Of a DNA stretch of 64,000 bases, positions 48,306 through 56,307 are shown piece after piece. This stretch comes from Rhodopseudomonas pseudopalustris (GTDB lineage Bacteria > Pseudomonadota > Alphaproteobacteria > Rhizobiales > Xanthobacteraceae). The stretch is taken from the NCBI RefSeq assembly GCF_900110435.1, contig NZ_FODT01000001.1, positions 434,001 through 498,000 on the forward strand, given 5' to 3'. How positions within the stretch are numbered: position 1 is the stretch's first letter; each line of letters starts with the position of its first letter. The notes below the pieces were generated by a model, which saw nothing but the letters and a program-made list of their open reading frames with translations, had not been told where the DNA came from and searched no databases. A program made the translations under genes and the position numbers.

Positions 48306-49559
48306 CTAAACTTGATCCAACCCGTACAAAGTATGCAACGTCCGCACCGCGAGTTCGGTGTAGGCGGCGTCGATCAGCACCGAGAACTTGATCTCCGAGG
48401 TGGTGATGGCGCGAATATTGATGTTCCGGGCGGCCAGCGCGGCGAACGCCTGAGCCGCGACGCCGGCATGGCTGCGCATCCCCGAGCCGATCACCGACAC
48501 CTTGGCGACATCGGTCTCGCTGTCGAAGCGGGCGTAGCCGATCTCATCCTGCGCAGAGGTGATGGTCTGCTTGGCGCGGGCGAAGTCGGCGGCCGGCACG
48601 GTGAAGGTCAGGTCGGTGGTCTTGCCGTCCTCCGACACGTTCTGCACGATCATGTCGACATTGATGTTGGCGTCGGCCAGCGGCCCGAAGATCGACGCCG
48701 CCACGCCCGGCTTGTCCTCGATCCGGCGCACCGAGATCTGGGCTTCGTCCTTGGAAAAGGCGATGCCGGTGACGACGTGGTTCTCCATGATAATCTCCTC
48801 GCTGCAGATCAGCGTGCCCGGCGGCGTGCCGTGCGGATCGATGTCTTCCGGTTTGTCGAACGAGGACCGCACGAAGATCGGCATGTTGTGCACCATGCCG
48901 AGTTCGACCGAGCGGACCTGCAGCACCTTGGCGCCCTGCGACGCCAGTTCCAGCATTTCCTCGAACGCGACCTTGTCGAGCCGCTTCGCCTTCGGCACCA
49001 CCCGCGGGTCGGTGGTGTAGACGCCGTCGACGTCGGTGTAGATGTCGCAGCGGTCCGCCTTCAGCGCCGCCGCGATCGCCACCGCCGAGGTGTCGGAACC
49101 GCCGCGGCCGAGCGTGGTGATGCGGCCGGTCTCGGGATTGATGCCCTGGAAGCCGGCGATCACCGCGACTTCCTTGCGGTCGCCGAATCGCTTGATGATC
49201 TCGCTGCCGTCGATGTCGGTGATCCGGGCCGAGGCGTGGGCGTCGCTGGTGCTGATCGGCAGCTGCCAGCCCTGCCAGGACCGCGCCTGGATACCGACCG
49301 CCTGCAGGGCGATCGCCAGCAGACCCGACGTCACCTGCTCGCCGGACGCCACCACGGCGTCGTATTCGCGCGCGTCATGCATCGGCGAGGCTTCACGGCA
49401 CCAGGCGACCAGCTCGTTGGTCTTGCCGGACATCGCCGACACCACCACGGCGACCTCATGCCCCGCATCGACCTCGCGCTTGACGTGGCGCGCGACGTTC
49501 TGGATGCGCTCGATATTGGCGACGGACGTGCCGCCGAATTTCATCACCAGCCGGCCCAT
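48306..49559 (-). CDS. lysC: Aspartate kinase
   Basis: This 417-aa enzyme makes aspartyl phosphate, the first step to lysine, threonine, methionine and diaminopimelate. The N-terminus is MGRLVMKFGGTSVAN; GRGGSDTSAVA and TDVDGVYTTDPR complete the kinase. Two ACT domains follow (VTGIAFSKDEAQISV, VSVIGSGMRSHAGVA), which usually give feedback control by lysine and threonine. I start at 49559; the open frame runs far upstream, but without family features. It diverges from ubiG. Confidence 0.97.
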   Translation of the reverse strand: MGRLVMKFGGTSVANIERIQNVARHVKREVDAGHEVAVVVSAMSGKTNELVAWCREASPMHDAREYDAVVASGEQVTSGLLAIALQAVGIQARSWQGWQLPISTSDAHASARITDIDGSEIIKRFGDRKEVAVIAGFQGINPETGRITTLGRGGSDTSAVAIAAALKADRCDIYTDVDGVYTTDPRVVPKAKRLDKVAFEEMLELASQGAKVLQVRSVELGMVHNMPIFVRSSFDKPEDIDPHGTPPGTLICSEEIIMENHVVTGIAFSKDEAQISVRRIEDKPGVAASIFGPLADANINVDMIVQNVSEDGKTTDLTFTVPAADFARAKQTITSAQDEIGYARFDSETDVAKVSVIGSGMRSHAGVAAQAFAALAARNINIRAITTSEIKFSVLIDAAYTELAVRTLHTLYGLDQV

Positions 49560-49917
49560 GACGAATAGTGCAATCCCTGCAGACAACGAGTAATGATAGC
49601 GCCGAGTCCGCGAGGTGGGCGCCGCGAGGCGCGTATACACAGCGGCGGGGTTTCGGGCAAGCAATCGGGCCGCCACGGCGGAACCGACCGGAATATTCCG
49701 CCGGGGCGGACGTTTGTCGGTCGAATCAAGGGCATCGGAATGGGACGGACGATCGAGATCCTGCGCCCCGGGCGGAAAGTCCTGTTTTCCCTTCCACCCA
49801 GCTGGATCATGTCCGTGCCGGCGGTCGCCGGCGCGGCGCAGGATCCTGACCAGACCGCCGCCGCACCGCTGGCGTTCCAACATTTCAGACCCGCGCGATA
49901 GGAGCACGGCGTATCCC
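49560..49917. other. Divergent lysC/ubiG regulatory region
   Basis: This 358-base gap holds the promoters of lysC and ubiG. A short plus frame ending at 49901 (MGRTIEILRPGRK onward, about 53 codons) finishes just before the ubiG ribosome site GGAG, but I see no support for translation. Confidence 0.45.
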
Positions 49918-50679
49918 ATGGCACTGCAATCCGAATCCACCGGCCCCGTCTCGCCCTCCGTCGATCCGGCCGAAATCGCTAAATTCTCCAGGCTGTCGGC
50001 GGAATGGTGGGACCCGACCGGCAAGATGGCGCCGCTGCACCGGATCAATCCGCTGCGGATCAGCTTCATCCGCGACGCCGCCTGCCGCAAATTCGAGCGC
50101 AACGCCAAAAGTCTGAGCTGCCTGTCCGGGCTGCGGATGCTCGACATCGGCTGCGGCGCCGGCCTGCTGTGCGAGCCGTTCACCCGGCTCGGCGCGCAGG
50201 TGATCGGGATCGATCCGTCGGCGACCAATATCGCGGCCGCCAAGCTGCACGCCGACAAGTCGCATCTGGCGATCGACTATCGCTGCACCACGGTGGAGGA
50301 GATCGACCCGCGCGAGCGCTTCGACATCGTGATGGCGATGGAAGTGATCGAACACGTCAACGACGTGCCGGCGTTCCTCGGCCGCTGCGCGGCGCTGATG
50401 AAGCCGACCGGCATCATGCTGGTGGCGACGCTCAACCGCAACTGGAAGAGCTTCGCGCTCGCCATCGTCGGCGCCGAATATGTGATGCGCTGGCTGCCGC
50501 GCGGCACCCATCAATGGGACAAGTTCGTGACTCCGGACGAACTCGAGCAGCACCTGCAAGGCCTCGGCCTCGTCGTCACCGAACAGTCCGGCCTCGTCTT
50601 CAACCCGCTCGCCGACCGCTGGCGGCTGTCGACCGACATGGACGTGAACTACATGGTGGTGGCGGAGACCGCACCGTAA
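49918..50679 (+). CDS. ubiG: Ubiquinone biosynthesis O-methyltransferase
   Basis: This 253-aa SAM enzyme catalyses both O-methylations in ubiquinone synthesis. It shows EWWDPTGKMAPLHRINPLR, the SAM loop MLDIGCGAGLLCEP and AMEVIEHVNDV, all UbiG hallmarks. The ATG at 49918 is preceded by GGAG about fourteen bases away. It diverges from lysC and is followed by a palindromic repeat. Confidence 0.96.
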   Translation: MALQSESTGPVSPSVDPAEIAKFSRLSAEWWDPTGKMAPLHRINPLRISFIRDAACRKFERNAKSLSCLSGLRMLDIGCGAGLLCEPFTRLGAQVIGIDPSATNIAAAKLHADKSHLAIDYRCTTVEEIDPRERFDIVMAMEVIEHVNDVPAFLGRCAALMKPTGIMLVATLNRNWKSFALAIVGAEYVMRWLPRGTHQWDKFVTPDELEQHLQGLGLVVTEQSGLVFNPLADRWRLSTDMDVNYMVVAETAP

Positions 50680-50691
50680 TCTCGCATTCGT

Positions 50692-50787
50692 CGTAGGGTG
50701 GGTTAGCGCGCAGCGCGTAACCCACCGGGGGTCACGCATCACGCAAAGATGGTGGGTTACGGCGCAAGGGCGCCTAACCCACCCTAC
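50692..50787. repeat. Inverted-repeat element after ubiG
   Basis: GTAGGGTGGGTTAGCGC and GCGCCTAACCCACCCTAC form 17-base terminal inverted repeats, with GTAACCCACC and GGTGGGTTAC as inner arms. The 96-base unit lies between convergent ubiG and MBL-fold genes and may work as a bidirectional terminator. Confidence 0.75.
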
Positions 50788-50788
50788 G

Positions 50789-51604
50789 TCAAACTCCCCT
50801 CAAGATAATCACCGTCGGCGCACTCGGCAGGGTGTCGCGTGAGATCCGCAGGCTACGTTCGCCGCGCTGATCGATCGCGAACGACTTGCCGATGCGCTGC
50901 ATGAACTCGTCGAGCGGCGTCATGAAGCGGTGCATCGGCAACACCACCGAGGCGCGCAGCCGCTTGGTGATCTCCGAGATGCCGTCGAGCGACATCGTGT
51001 AGCTGCCGTCGATCGGGACCATCAGGATGTCGATCCGTCCGATCGCCGCGAAATGACTGTCGTCGAGCGTGGTGTGCAGATGGCCGAGATGGCCGATGCA
51101 CAGGCCTGCGACCTCGAAGATGAAGATCGAATTGCCGTCCTTGATCATGCCGCCTGCGCCATCGCCGAAGATGGTGCGGCGGATGTCGGTGGTGACGTTG
51201 CGGATCAGCACGTCGCCGAATTGCAGCCGGACGCGCGCGGGCTGGCCGTCCTCGCCCCAGCCATGCAGCACATGGGCGATGTTGCGATCCGGAGACAGCG
51301 TGTAGTGCGTCGCGTGGGCGCGGTTCATGGTGACGACGTCCGGCGCCCGGCCGGTGTCGTAGGTCCCGCTGTAATCGGTCGCGATCATCACGCCGCCCGG
51401 GCTTTCGATCGTGTAGGTCGAGTGCCCGCGATAGGTGATCAGCACCTGATCGGCCGCAGCCAGCCGGCGCAGGCTCGCCGGCATCACGCGCGGTGGCGCC
51501 TGGGCCATCGCCAGGCACTCGCTGCCGCGAAAGCCGTCCTCCGCCGAGGCCGGTGACATCAGCGCGGCGCAGAGCACGGTGAAGGCGGCGAGGCAGCGCA
51601 GCAT
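50789..51604 (-). CDS. Secreted metallo-beta-lactamase-fold protein, UlaG-like
   Basis: This 271-aa protein has a signal peptide (CLAAFTVLCAALMSPASA) and an MBL-like fold of the UlaG type. It has ITYRGHSTYTIESPGGVMIATD, then TMNRAHATHYT, a GHLGHLHTTLD block and a late LPMHRFM His. The usual HxHxDH motif is replaced by H-A-T-H, so metal binding may differ from true hydrolases. Substrate unknown. Confidence 0.78.
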   Translation of the reverse strand: MLRCLAAFTVLCAALMSPASAEDGFRGSECLAMAQAPPRVMPASLRRLAAADQVLITYRGHSTYTIESPGGVMIATDYSGTYDTGRAPDVVTMNRAHATHYTLSPDRNIAHVLHGWGEDGQPARVRLQFGDVLIRNVTTDIRRTIFGDGAGGMIKDGNSIFIFEVAGLCIGHLGHLHTTLDDSHFAAIGRIDILMVPIDGSYTMSLDGISEITKRLRASVVLPMHRFMTPLDEFMQRIGKSFAIDQRGERSLRISRDTLPSAPTVIILRGV

Positions 51605-51756
51605 GGCGTCACTCCGGTCGGACCCCGCCGAAGTGTAGCGTCGAATCGCCGAGATACCAGCGCGCGGATGCCGCGCAACGCTGGCATGACCCGGTTCCGG
51701 TTGACCGCGGCGACCTGTCCGGCCACGGTGCCGCGCCCTCCAGCCCCGATCCGTTC

Positions 51757-52656
51757 ATGCTCAGCCTCGCCTCGCTCTGGATTCCGTTCACGCTCGTCGC
51801 CGCGATCGGTCAGGTCGCGCGCAATGCGATGCAGCGTTCGCTGACCGGGCCGCTCGGCACCTGGGGCGCGACCAATATCCGCTTCCTGTTCGGCTTTCCG
51901 TTCTCCATCGTGTTCTTCGTGGTGGTGATCGTCGCGACCGGCGACACGGTCGCCTGGCCGGGGCTGGCGTTCTGGCCGTGGCTGCTGCTCGGCGCGCTGT
52001 CGCAGATCGCCGCCACCGGGCTGATGCTGGCGGCGATGAACGAGCACTCCTTCGTGGTGACCACCGCCTATCTCAAGACCGAGGCGATCCAGACCGCGAT
52101 CTTCGGCTTCGTCTTCCTCGGCGACCATCTCGGCGTGCTGAAGGTGGTCGCGATCCTGATCGCCACGATCGGCGTGGTGACCACCGCGCTGCGGCCGGGA
52201 GCCGCGCGCAACCTTGCGAGCCTGCGGCCGACGCTGCTCGGGCTGACCGCGGCCGCAGCCTTCGCGCTGTCGGCGGTCGGGTTTCGCGGGGCGATCATCG
52301 TGGTGCCGGGGGTGAGCTTCGTCACCGCGGCGACGTTCACATTGGTATTTGCGCTCGGCGTCCAGACGCTGGTGCTGACGATCTATCTGCTGGCGCGCGC
52401 GCCGCAGGTTTTGCGCGATATCCTGCAACTGTGGAAGCCGTCGATGCTGGCGGGCTTCACCGGCGCGCTGGCCTCGCAGTTCTGGTTCCTCGCCTTCGCG
52501 CTCACCGCCGCCGCCAATGTCCGCACGCTGGCGCTGGTCGAGGTGCTGTTCGCGCAAGCGGTGGCTTACTACTCGTTCAAGCAGCCGCTGTCGGGCCGCG
52601 AGCTCGGCGGCATCGCGCTGATCGTGCTCGGCGTCGCGCTGCTGGTCGCGGCCTGA
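51757..52656 (+). CDS. EamA/DMT-family transporter
   Basis: This 299-aa protein has about ten hydrophobic spans, as two EamA repeats, ending RELGGIALIVLGVALLVAA. It probably exports or imports a small metabolite; the substrate is unknown. It converges with the half-size EamA gene, and the two stop codons share the palindrome TGATCA with no gap. Confidence 0.85.
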   Translation: MLSLASLWIPFTLVAAIGQVARNAMQRSLTGPLGTWGATNIRFLFGFPFSIVFFVVVIVATGDTVAWPGLAFWPWLLLGALSQIAATGLMLAAMNEHSFVVTTAYLKTEAIQTAIFGFVFLGDHLGVLKVVAILIATIGVVTTALRPGAARNLASLRPTLLGLTAAAAFALSAVGFRGAIIVVPGVSFVTAATFTLVFALGVQTLVLTIYLLARAPQVLRDILQLWKPSMLAGFTGALASQFWFLAFALTAAANVRTLALVEVLFAQAVAYYSFKQPLSGRELGGIALIVLGVALLVAA

Positions 52657-53091
52657 TCATTTCACCGCGATGATCACCGCGCCGGCGGCGATCAAGGCGA
52701 TGCCGAGCCAGTGGACGCCGCTCGGCCGCTCACCGAGAAAGGCGAAAGCGAACAACGCCACCAGCACCACGCTCAGCTTGTCGATCGGCGCGACCAGGCT
52801 CGCCGGCCCGAGCTTCAGCGCACGGAAGTAACACAGCCACGACGCGCCGGTGCACAGCCCCGACAACACCAGGAACAGCCAGGTCTTCGCTGTGATCGTC
52901 CCGCTCACGGAGAACTGCCCGGTGGCGGACAGCACCATCGCCAGCGCCGCCAGCACCACGACGGTGCGGATAAAGGTTGCGATGTCCGAATTGATATCGG
53001 CGACGCCGACCTTGGCGAAGATCGCCGTCAACGCCGCGAACACCGCCGACAGCAGCGCCCAGACTTGCCACGGCCAGATTGTTGCGGACAT
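52657..53091 (-). CDS. Half-size EamA-family membrane protein
   Basis: This 144-aa protein has a single EamA repeat of about five spans (WALLSAVFAALTAIFAKVG to HWLGIALIAAGAVIIAVK). Single-repeat members probably work as dimers. I start at the ATG at 53091; a GTG one codon upstream is also possible. It converges with a full-length EamA gene. Confidence 0.85.
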   Translation of the reverse strand: MSATIWPWQVWALLSAVFAALTAIFAKVGVADINSDIATFIRTVVVLAALAMVLSATGQFSVSGTITAKTWLFLVLSGLCTGASWLCYFRALKLGPASLVAPIDKLSVVLVALFAFAFLGERPSGVHWLGIALIAAGAVIIAVK

Positions 53092-53138
53092 CACACCACC
53101 TTAGTCACCAAGCCACGCGATGATAGAAAGAGTTCGTC

Positions 53139-53294
53139 ATTCCGGGGCGCGAGCGCAAGCTCGCGAGCCCGGAATCCATACTCCGCAGCATCAGCGGTGA
53201 GGACCGGTGCGTCGATCACTTCGTCGATATTGATAGCGCAGGGGGTTATGGATTCCGGGCTCGCGCAGCTTCGCTGCGCGCCCCGGAATGACGA
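53139..53294. repeat. Large MITE-like inverted-repeat element
   Basis: GTCATTCCGGGGCGCGAGCG and GCTGCGCGCCCCGGAATGAC form long terminal inverted repeats, with inner GGAATCCATA/TATGGATTCC arms. The 156-base unit has no coding capacity. Its ends match the hairpin behind dapE. Confidence 0.75.
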
Positions 53295-53300
53295 CAACGA

Positions 53301-53804
53301 TCAATTCCGGTCTTCCGGCAGCACCGGCAGCGGCGCGACTTCGATGCCTTCGTCGATCAGGGCCTTCGCTTCGGCAGGCGAGGCCTCGCCGAAGATCGGA
53401 CGGTGCTCGATGTCGCCGTAATGCATCTTGCGGGCCTCGTTGGGGAAGCTGTCGCCGACATTGTCGGCGGTCTTGACGATGTAGTCGCGCAGTTCCTTCA
53501 GCTTGGTGCGCAGCTCGCGCTCCTGCGCCAGCAACAGCGGCGTGGCGGATTCGGCAACCGGCGACTCCGCCGCTTGCGGTGCGACCGCCGTGCCGGCGGC
53601 GACTTCATGCGCCGGCTCCGGCGCGCGGCCACGGCCTTTCTTGCCGACGATCTGCGGCGCCATGATCGCCTTCTCGACCTTGACCGAGTCGCAGGCCGGA
53701 CAGTTCACCAGCTTGCGCCGGACCTGTGAGTCGTAGGCCGACGAGCTCTGGAACCAGCTCTCGAACGAGTGACCGCATTCGCATCGCAGATTGTAGCGGA
53801 TCAT
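53301..53804 (-). CDS. DUF1178 zinc-ribbon protein
   Basis: This 167-aa protein begins MIRYNLRCECGHSFESWF and has a second Cys pair in VNCPACDS, forming a zinc ribbon. A variable linker and a conserved C-terminal block (DNVGDSFPNEARKMHYGD) follow. The function of the family is unknown. Its ATG overlaps the Nit-type hydrolase stop by four bases, in the order comF-grxC-nit-DUF1178. Confidence 0.9.
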   Translation of the reverse strand: MIRYNLRCECGHSFESWFQSSSAYDSQVRRKLVNCPACDSVKVEKAIMAPQIVGKKGRGRAPEPAHEVAAGTAVAPQAAESPVAESATPLLLAQERELRTKLKELRDYIVKTADNVGDSFPNEARKMHYGDIEHRPIFGEASPAEAKALIDEGIEVAPLPVLPEDRN

Positions 53805-54676
53805 GTCTGGCCCCGGACCAGATGCAGATGCTCCGGGCCGTGCTTGGCGTCGACCACGGTGAAGCGGCGTCCGTGCTGCAGCGACGGCACCTTGCCGCGC
53901 GCTTTCGCAACTGCGGCCGGATCGATCCGCGCCATCACGAAGCCGGGGTCGACGCCGCCTTCGGCCAGCACCACGCCCCACGGATCGACGATCAGCGAGT
54001 GGCCATAGGTCTCGCGCTTGTTCTCGTGCAGCCCGCATTGCGCGGCGGCGAACACGAAGCAGCCGTTTTCGATCGCGCGGGCGCGCAGCAGCACATGCCA
54101 ATGCGCCTCGCCGGTCGGCCGGGTGAAGGCCGCCGGCACGGTGATGAACGACGCGCCGGCTTCGGCCAGAGCGCGGTACAGCGCCGGGAAGCGCACGTCG
54201 TAGCAGATCGTCAGCCCGATCCGGCCCCACGGCAGATCGGAGATCACCGCGGATTCGCCGGGCTGGTAGTTCGTCGATTCGCGGTAGCTCTCGCCATTGC
54301 CGAGATCGATGTCGAACATGTGGATCTTGTCGTAGCTCGCCAGAACGGCGCCGGACGGATCGATCAGGAACGAACGGTTGACCGCGCGATCCGGCGTCGC
54401 GCGCAGCGCCAGCGAGCCGATATGCAGATGAATGTTCAACTCGCGCGCCAGATCGCGATAGGCCTTCAGCGACGCATCGTCGGCTTCATCGGCGAGATGC
54501 TCGAACAGCGCCTCGCGGTTGAGCTGCATCATGTTGCTCACCTCGGGTGTGAGCACGTAGTCGGCGCCGGCCGCGGCCGCCTCGCGGATCAGCTTCGTGC
54601 CCTGTTCGAGGCTCGGCCCCGGCAACAGCCCGGTGCGCATCTGCACCATCGCGGCATTGAACGGCACCTCGATCAT
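53801..54676 (-). CDS. Carbon-nitrogen hydrolase, Nit-type
   Basis: This 291-aa hydrolase has the nitrilase-superfamily triad: Glu in VLTPEVSNMM, Lys in SYDKIHMFDID and Cys in LTICYDVRFPALY. The closest known group is Nit1/Nit2-type amidases, which hydrolyse omega-amides or deaminated glutathione. It overlaps grxC and the DUF1178 gene by four bases on each side, so a link to glutathione repair is plausible. Confidence 0.9.
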   Translation of the reverse strand: MIEVPFNAAMVQMRTGLLPGPSLEQGTKLIREAAAAGADYVLTPEVSNMMQLNREALFEHLADEADDASLKAYRDLARELNIHLHIGSLALRATPDRAVNRSFLIDPSGAVLASYDKIHMFDIDLGNGESYRESTNYQPGESAVISDLPWGRIGLTICYDVRFPALYRALAEAGASFITVPAAFTRPTGEAHWHVLLRARAIENGCFVFAAAQCGLHENKRETYGHSLIVDPWGVVLAEGGVDPGFVMARIDPAAVAKARGKVPSLQHGRRFTVVDAKHGPEHLHLVRGQT

Positions 54677-54963
54677 GAGATGGCCTTTTCACCGGCCGCA
54701 AGTTCGCCGGCCAGCAGCGCGTCGAGCTTGCCTTCGCGGTCGAGCGCATAGAGGTCGTCGCAGCCGCCGACGTGAAAACTGCCGATGAAGATCTGCGGAT
54801 AGGTGGCGCCGGGGCCGGCGCGCTCATCCATCTTCACCCGGAAGCCGGGATCGACCGAGACGTCGTACTCGGTGAACGCCGCCTTCTTGCGGTTCAGCAG
54901 CGACTTTGCGGCGCCGCAATAGCCGCAGCCGGGGCGCGTGAAGATTTCGATCGCAGCGGACAT
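54673..54963 (-). CDS. grxC: Glutaredoxin 3
   Basis: This 96-aa thiol oxidoreductase has the active site TRPGCGYCGAAK (CGYC rather than the usual CPYC), and the glutathione-binding TYPQIFIGSFHVGGCDDLY. I start at 54963, where the family N-terminus begins. It is translationally coupled to the Nit-type hydrolase downstream and follows comF by 50 bases. Confidence 0.93.
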   Translation of the reverse strand: MSAAIEIFTRPGCGYCGAAKSLLNRKKAAFTEYDVSVDPGFRVKMDERAGPGATYPQIFIGSFHVGGCDDLYALDREGKLDALLAGELAAGEKAIS

Positions 54964-55013
54964 CGCAGCTCCAAAGGTCAGCAGGGGTCGGCGGTGTTGA
55001 AGCAAGACGCGGA

Positions 55014-55832
55014 TTATATGGGAGATTTCAGCGTATCCACAACCCGGGCGAAGACCAGCACATCGACCGATCGGGCCTTGGCCCGGAGCAGCGCGCGGGC
55101 GCAGGCGTCGACCGTGGCGCCGGAGGTCAGCACGTCATCGACCAGCACGATCCGCCGGCCCTGCACCTCGGCCTTGCGCTCCGGCGGAACCTTGAACGCA
55201 CCCTGCACATTGGCGGCGCGCTCCGCCCGCGACAGCCCGATCTGGTGCGCGGTCGGCCGGATTCGCTTCAGCGCCTCGATCGCCAATGGCAGCCCGGCCT
55301 GCCTACCGATCGCGCGGGCCAGCGCGCCGGATTGGTTGTAGCGTCGGGAAAACCCGCGCCGCCAATGCAGCGGCACCGGGATCAACAGATCGGCATCTGC
55401 GAGCAGCGGCTGGCCGGCATGGGCCATCCAGCGCCCCATGGTCGGCGCGAGATCGACGCGGTCGTGGAATTTCAGCGCGTGCACCAGCGTCTTCGCCACC
55501 TCGTCGTAACGCACCGCCGCGCGGGCGCGGGCATAGGCCGGCGGATCGGCGATCGCCTGCATCGACAGGAGACCGGGGCCGGGATCATAGACGAAGGGAA
55601 TGCCGAGCTTCTCGCAATAAGGCGGCGCGATGAACGACAATTGCGACCAGCATGGCGCGCACAGGCCGTCGCCGGCCACCGGTTCGCGGCAGGCGACGCA
55701 CAGCGTCGGCAGCGCGACGTCGAGCGCGAGATGCGCGGCGCGCGTCCAGATCCGGCGCACAGCGCCGAACGCCTTGAAAAGGCCGCCGCCGTCCGCTTTC
55801 GCACCCGAAGCCGTGATCGCCTCCGCCTGCAT
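55014..55832 (-). CDS. ComF-family phosphoribosyltransferase-like protein
   Basis: This 272-aa protein has an N-terminal zinc ribbon (CVACREPVAGDGLCAPC) and a C-terminal phosphoribosyltransferase fold with VLVDDVLTSGAT. ComF takes part in DNA uptake in competent bacteria; in most Alphaproteobacteria its role is untested. It is the first gene of the comF-grxC-nit-DUF1178 run. Confidence 0.9.
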   Translation of the reverse strand: MQAEAITASGAKADGGGLFKAFGAVRRIWTRAAHLALDVALPTLCVACREPVAGDGLCAPCWSQLSFIAPPYCEKLGIPFVYDPGPGLLSMQAIADPPAYARARAAVRYDEVAKTLVHALKFHDRVDLAPTMGRWMAHAGQPLLADADLLIPVPLHWRRGFSRRYNQSGALARAIGRQAGLPLAIEALKRIRPTAHQIGLSRAERAANVQGAFKVPPERKAEVQGRRIVLVDDVLTSGATVDACARALLRAKARSVDVLVFARVVDTLKSPI

Positions 55833-55943
55833 TGCGCGAGGCTAGCGCCGCCGCGCGCCGCGTCAAGGAAAACAACCGGGTAGTGTCCGGCGCGCGAATG
55901 GCGCAAAAGGACGGCACGCGCCGCACCATGTGAGGAGATCGCC

Positions 55944-56246
55944 GTGTCCGAGCCAGACGATAAATCCGCCGACTCCATCACCTATGTCGACATCCCGACC
56001 GCACCGCACGTCTATTTCGACATCGCTCCGGCGCATGGCGTCATGGCCAATGGCGTCGAGATCGAGCTCGCCGCGCGGACGCTGAATCCGCTGGCGGACG
56101 GCACCGTCGAGGTGAAATTCGTCACCACCGCGCGGCTGCGCTGCAGCCAGGCCGGCGCGTTGCATCTGCGCAACGCGCTCGACGCGGTGCTGAAAATGAT
56201 CGAGGCCGCGCAGCAAAGCCCCGCTGCGGCGTCGAAGCTGAACTGA
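55944..56246 (+). CDS. Small protein of unknown function
   Basis: This 100-aa product begins with GTG, preceded by GAGGAG at good spacing. It has a compact alpha/beta pattern (ITYVDIPTAPHVYFDIAP, ARTLNPLADGTVEVKFVTTA) and an Ala/Gln-rich C-terminus, without signal or membrane segment. It lies 61 bases upstream of the methyltransferase gene. I do not recognise the family. Confidence 0.75.
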   Translation: MSEPDDKSADSITYVDIPTAPHVYFDIAPAHGVMANGVEIELAARTLNPLADGTVEVKFVTTARLRCSQAGALHLRNALDAVLKMIEAAQQSPAAASKLN

Positions 56247-56307
56247 TCATGGCGGCGATGCGGGCACGGCGGTTGCCGGGCACCGGCCTGATCATGGGCT
56301 GACGCGC

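Noticed and set aside
49740-49901. 53-codon frame ending just before the ubiG ribosome site
   Set aside because: It could be a leader peptide, but no regulatory codon run or hairpin pair is visible to support that.
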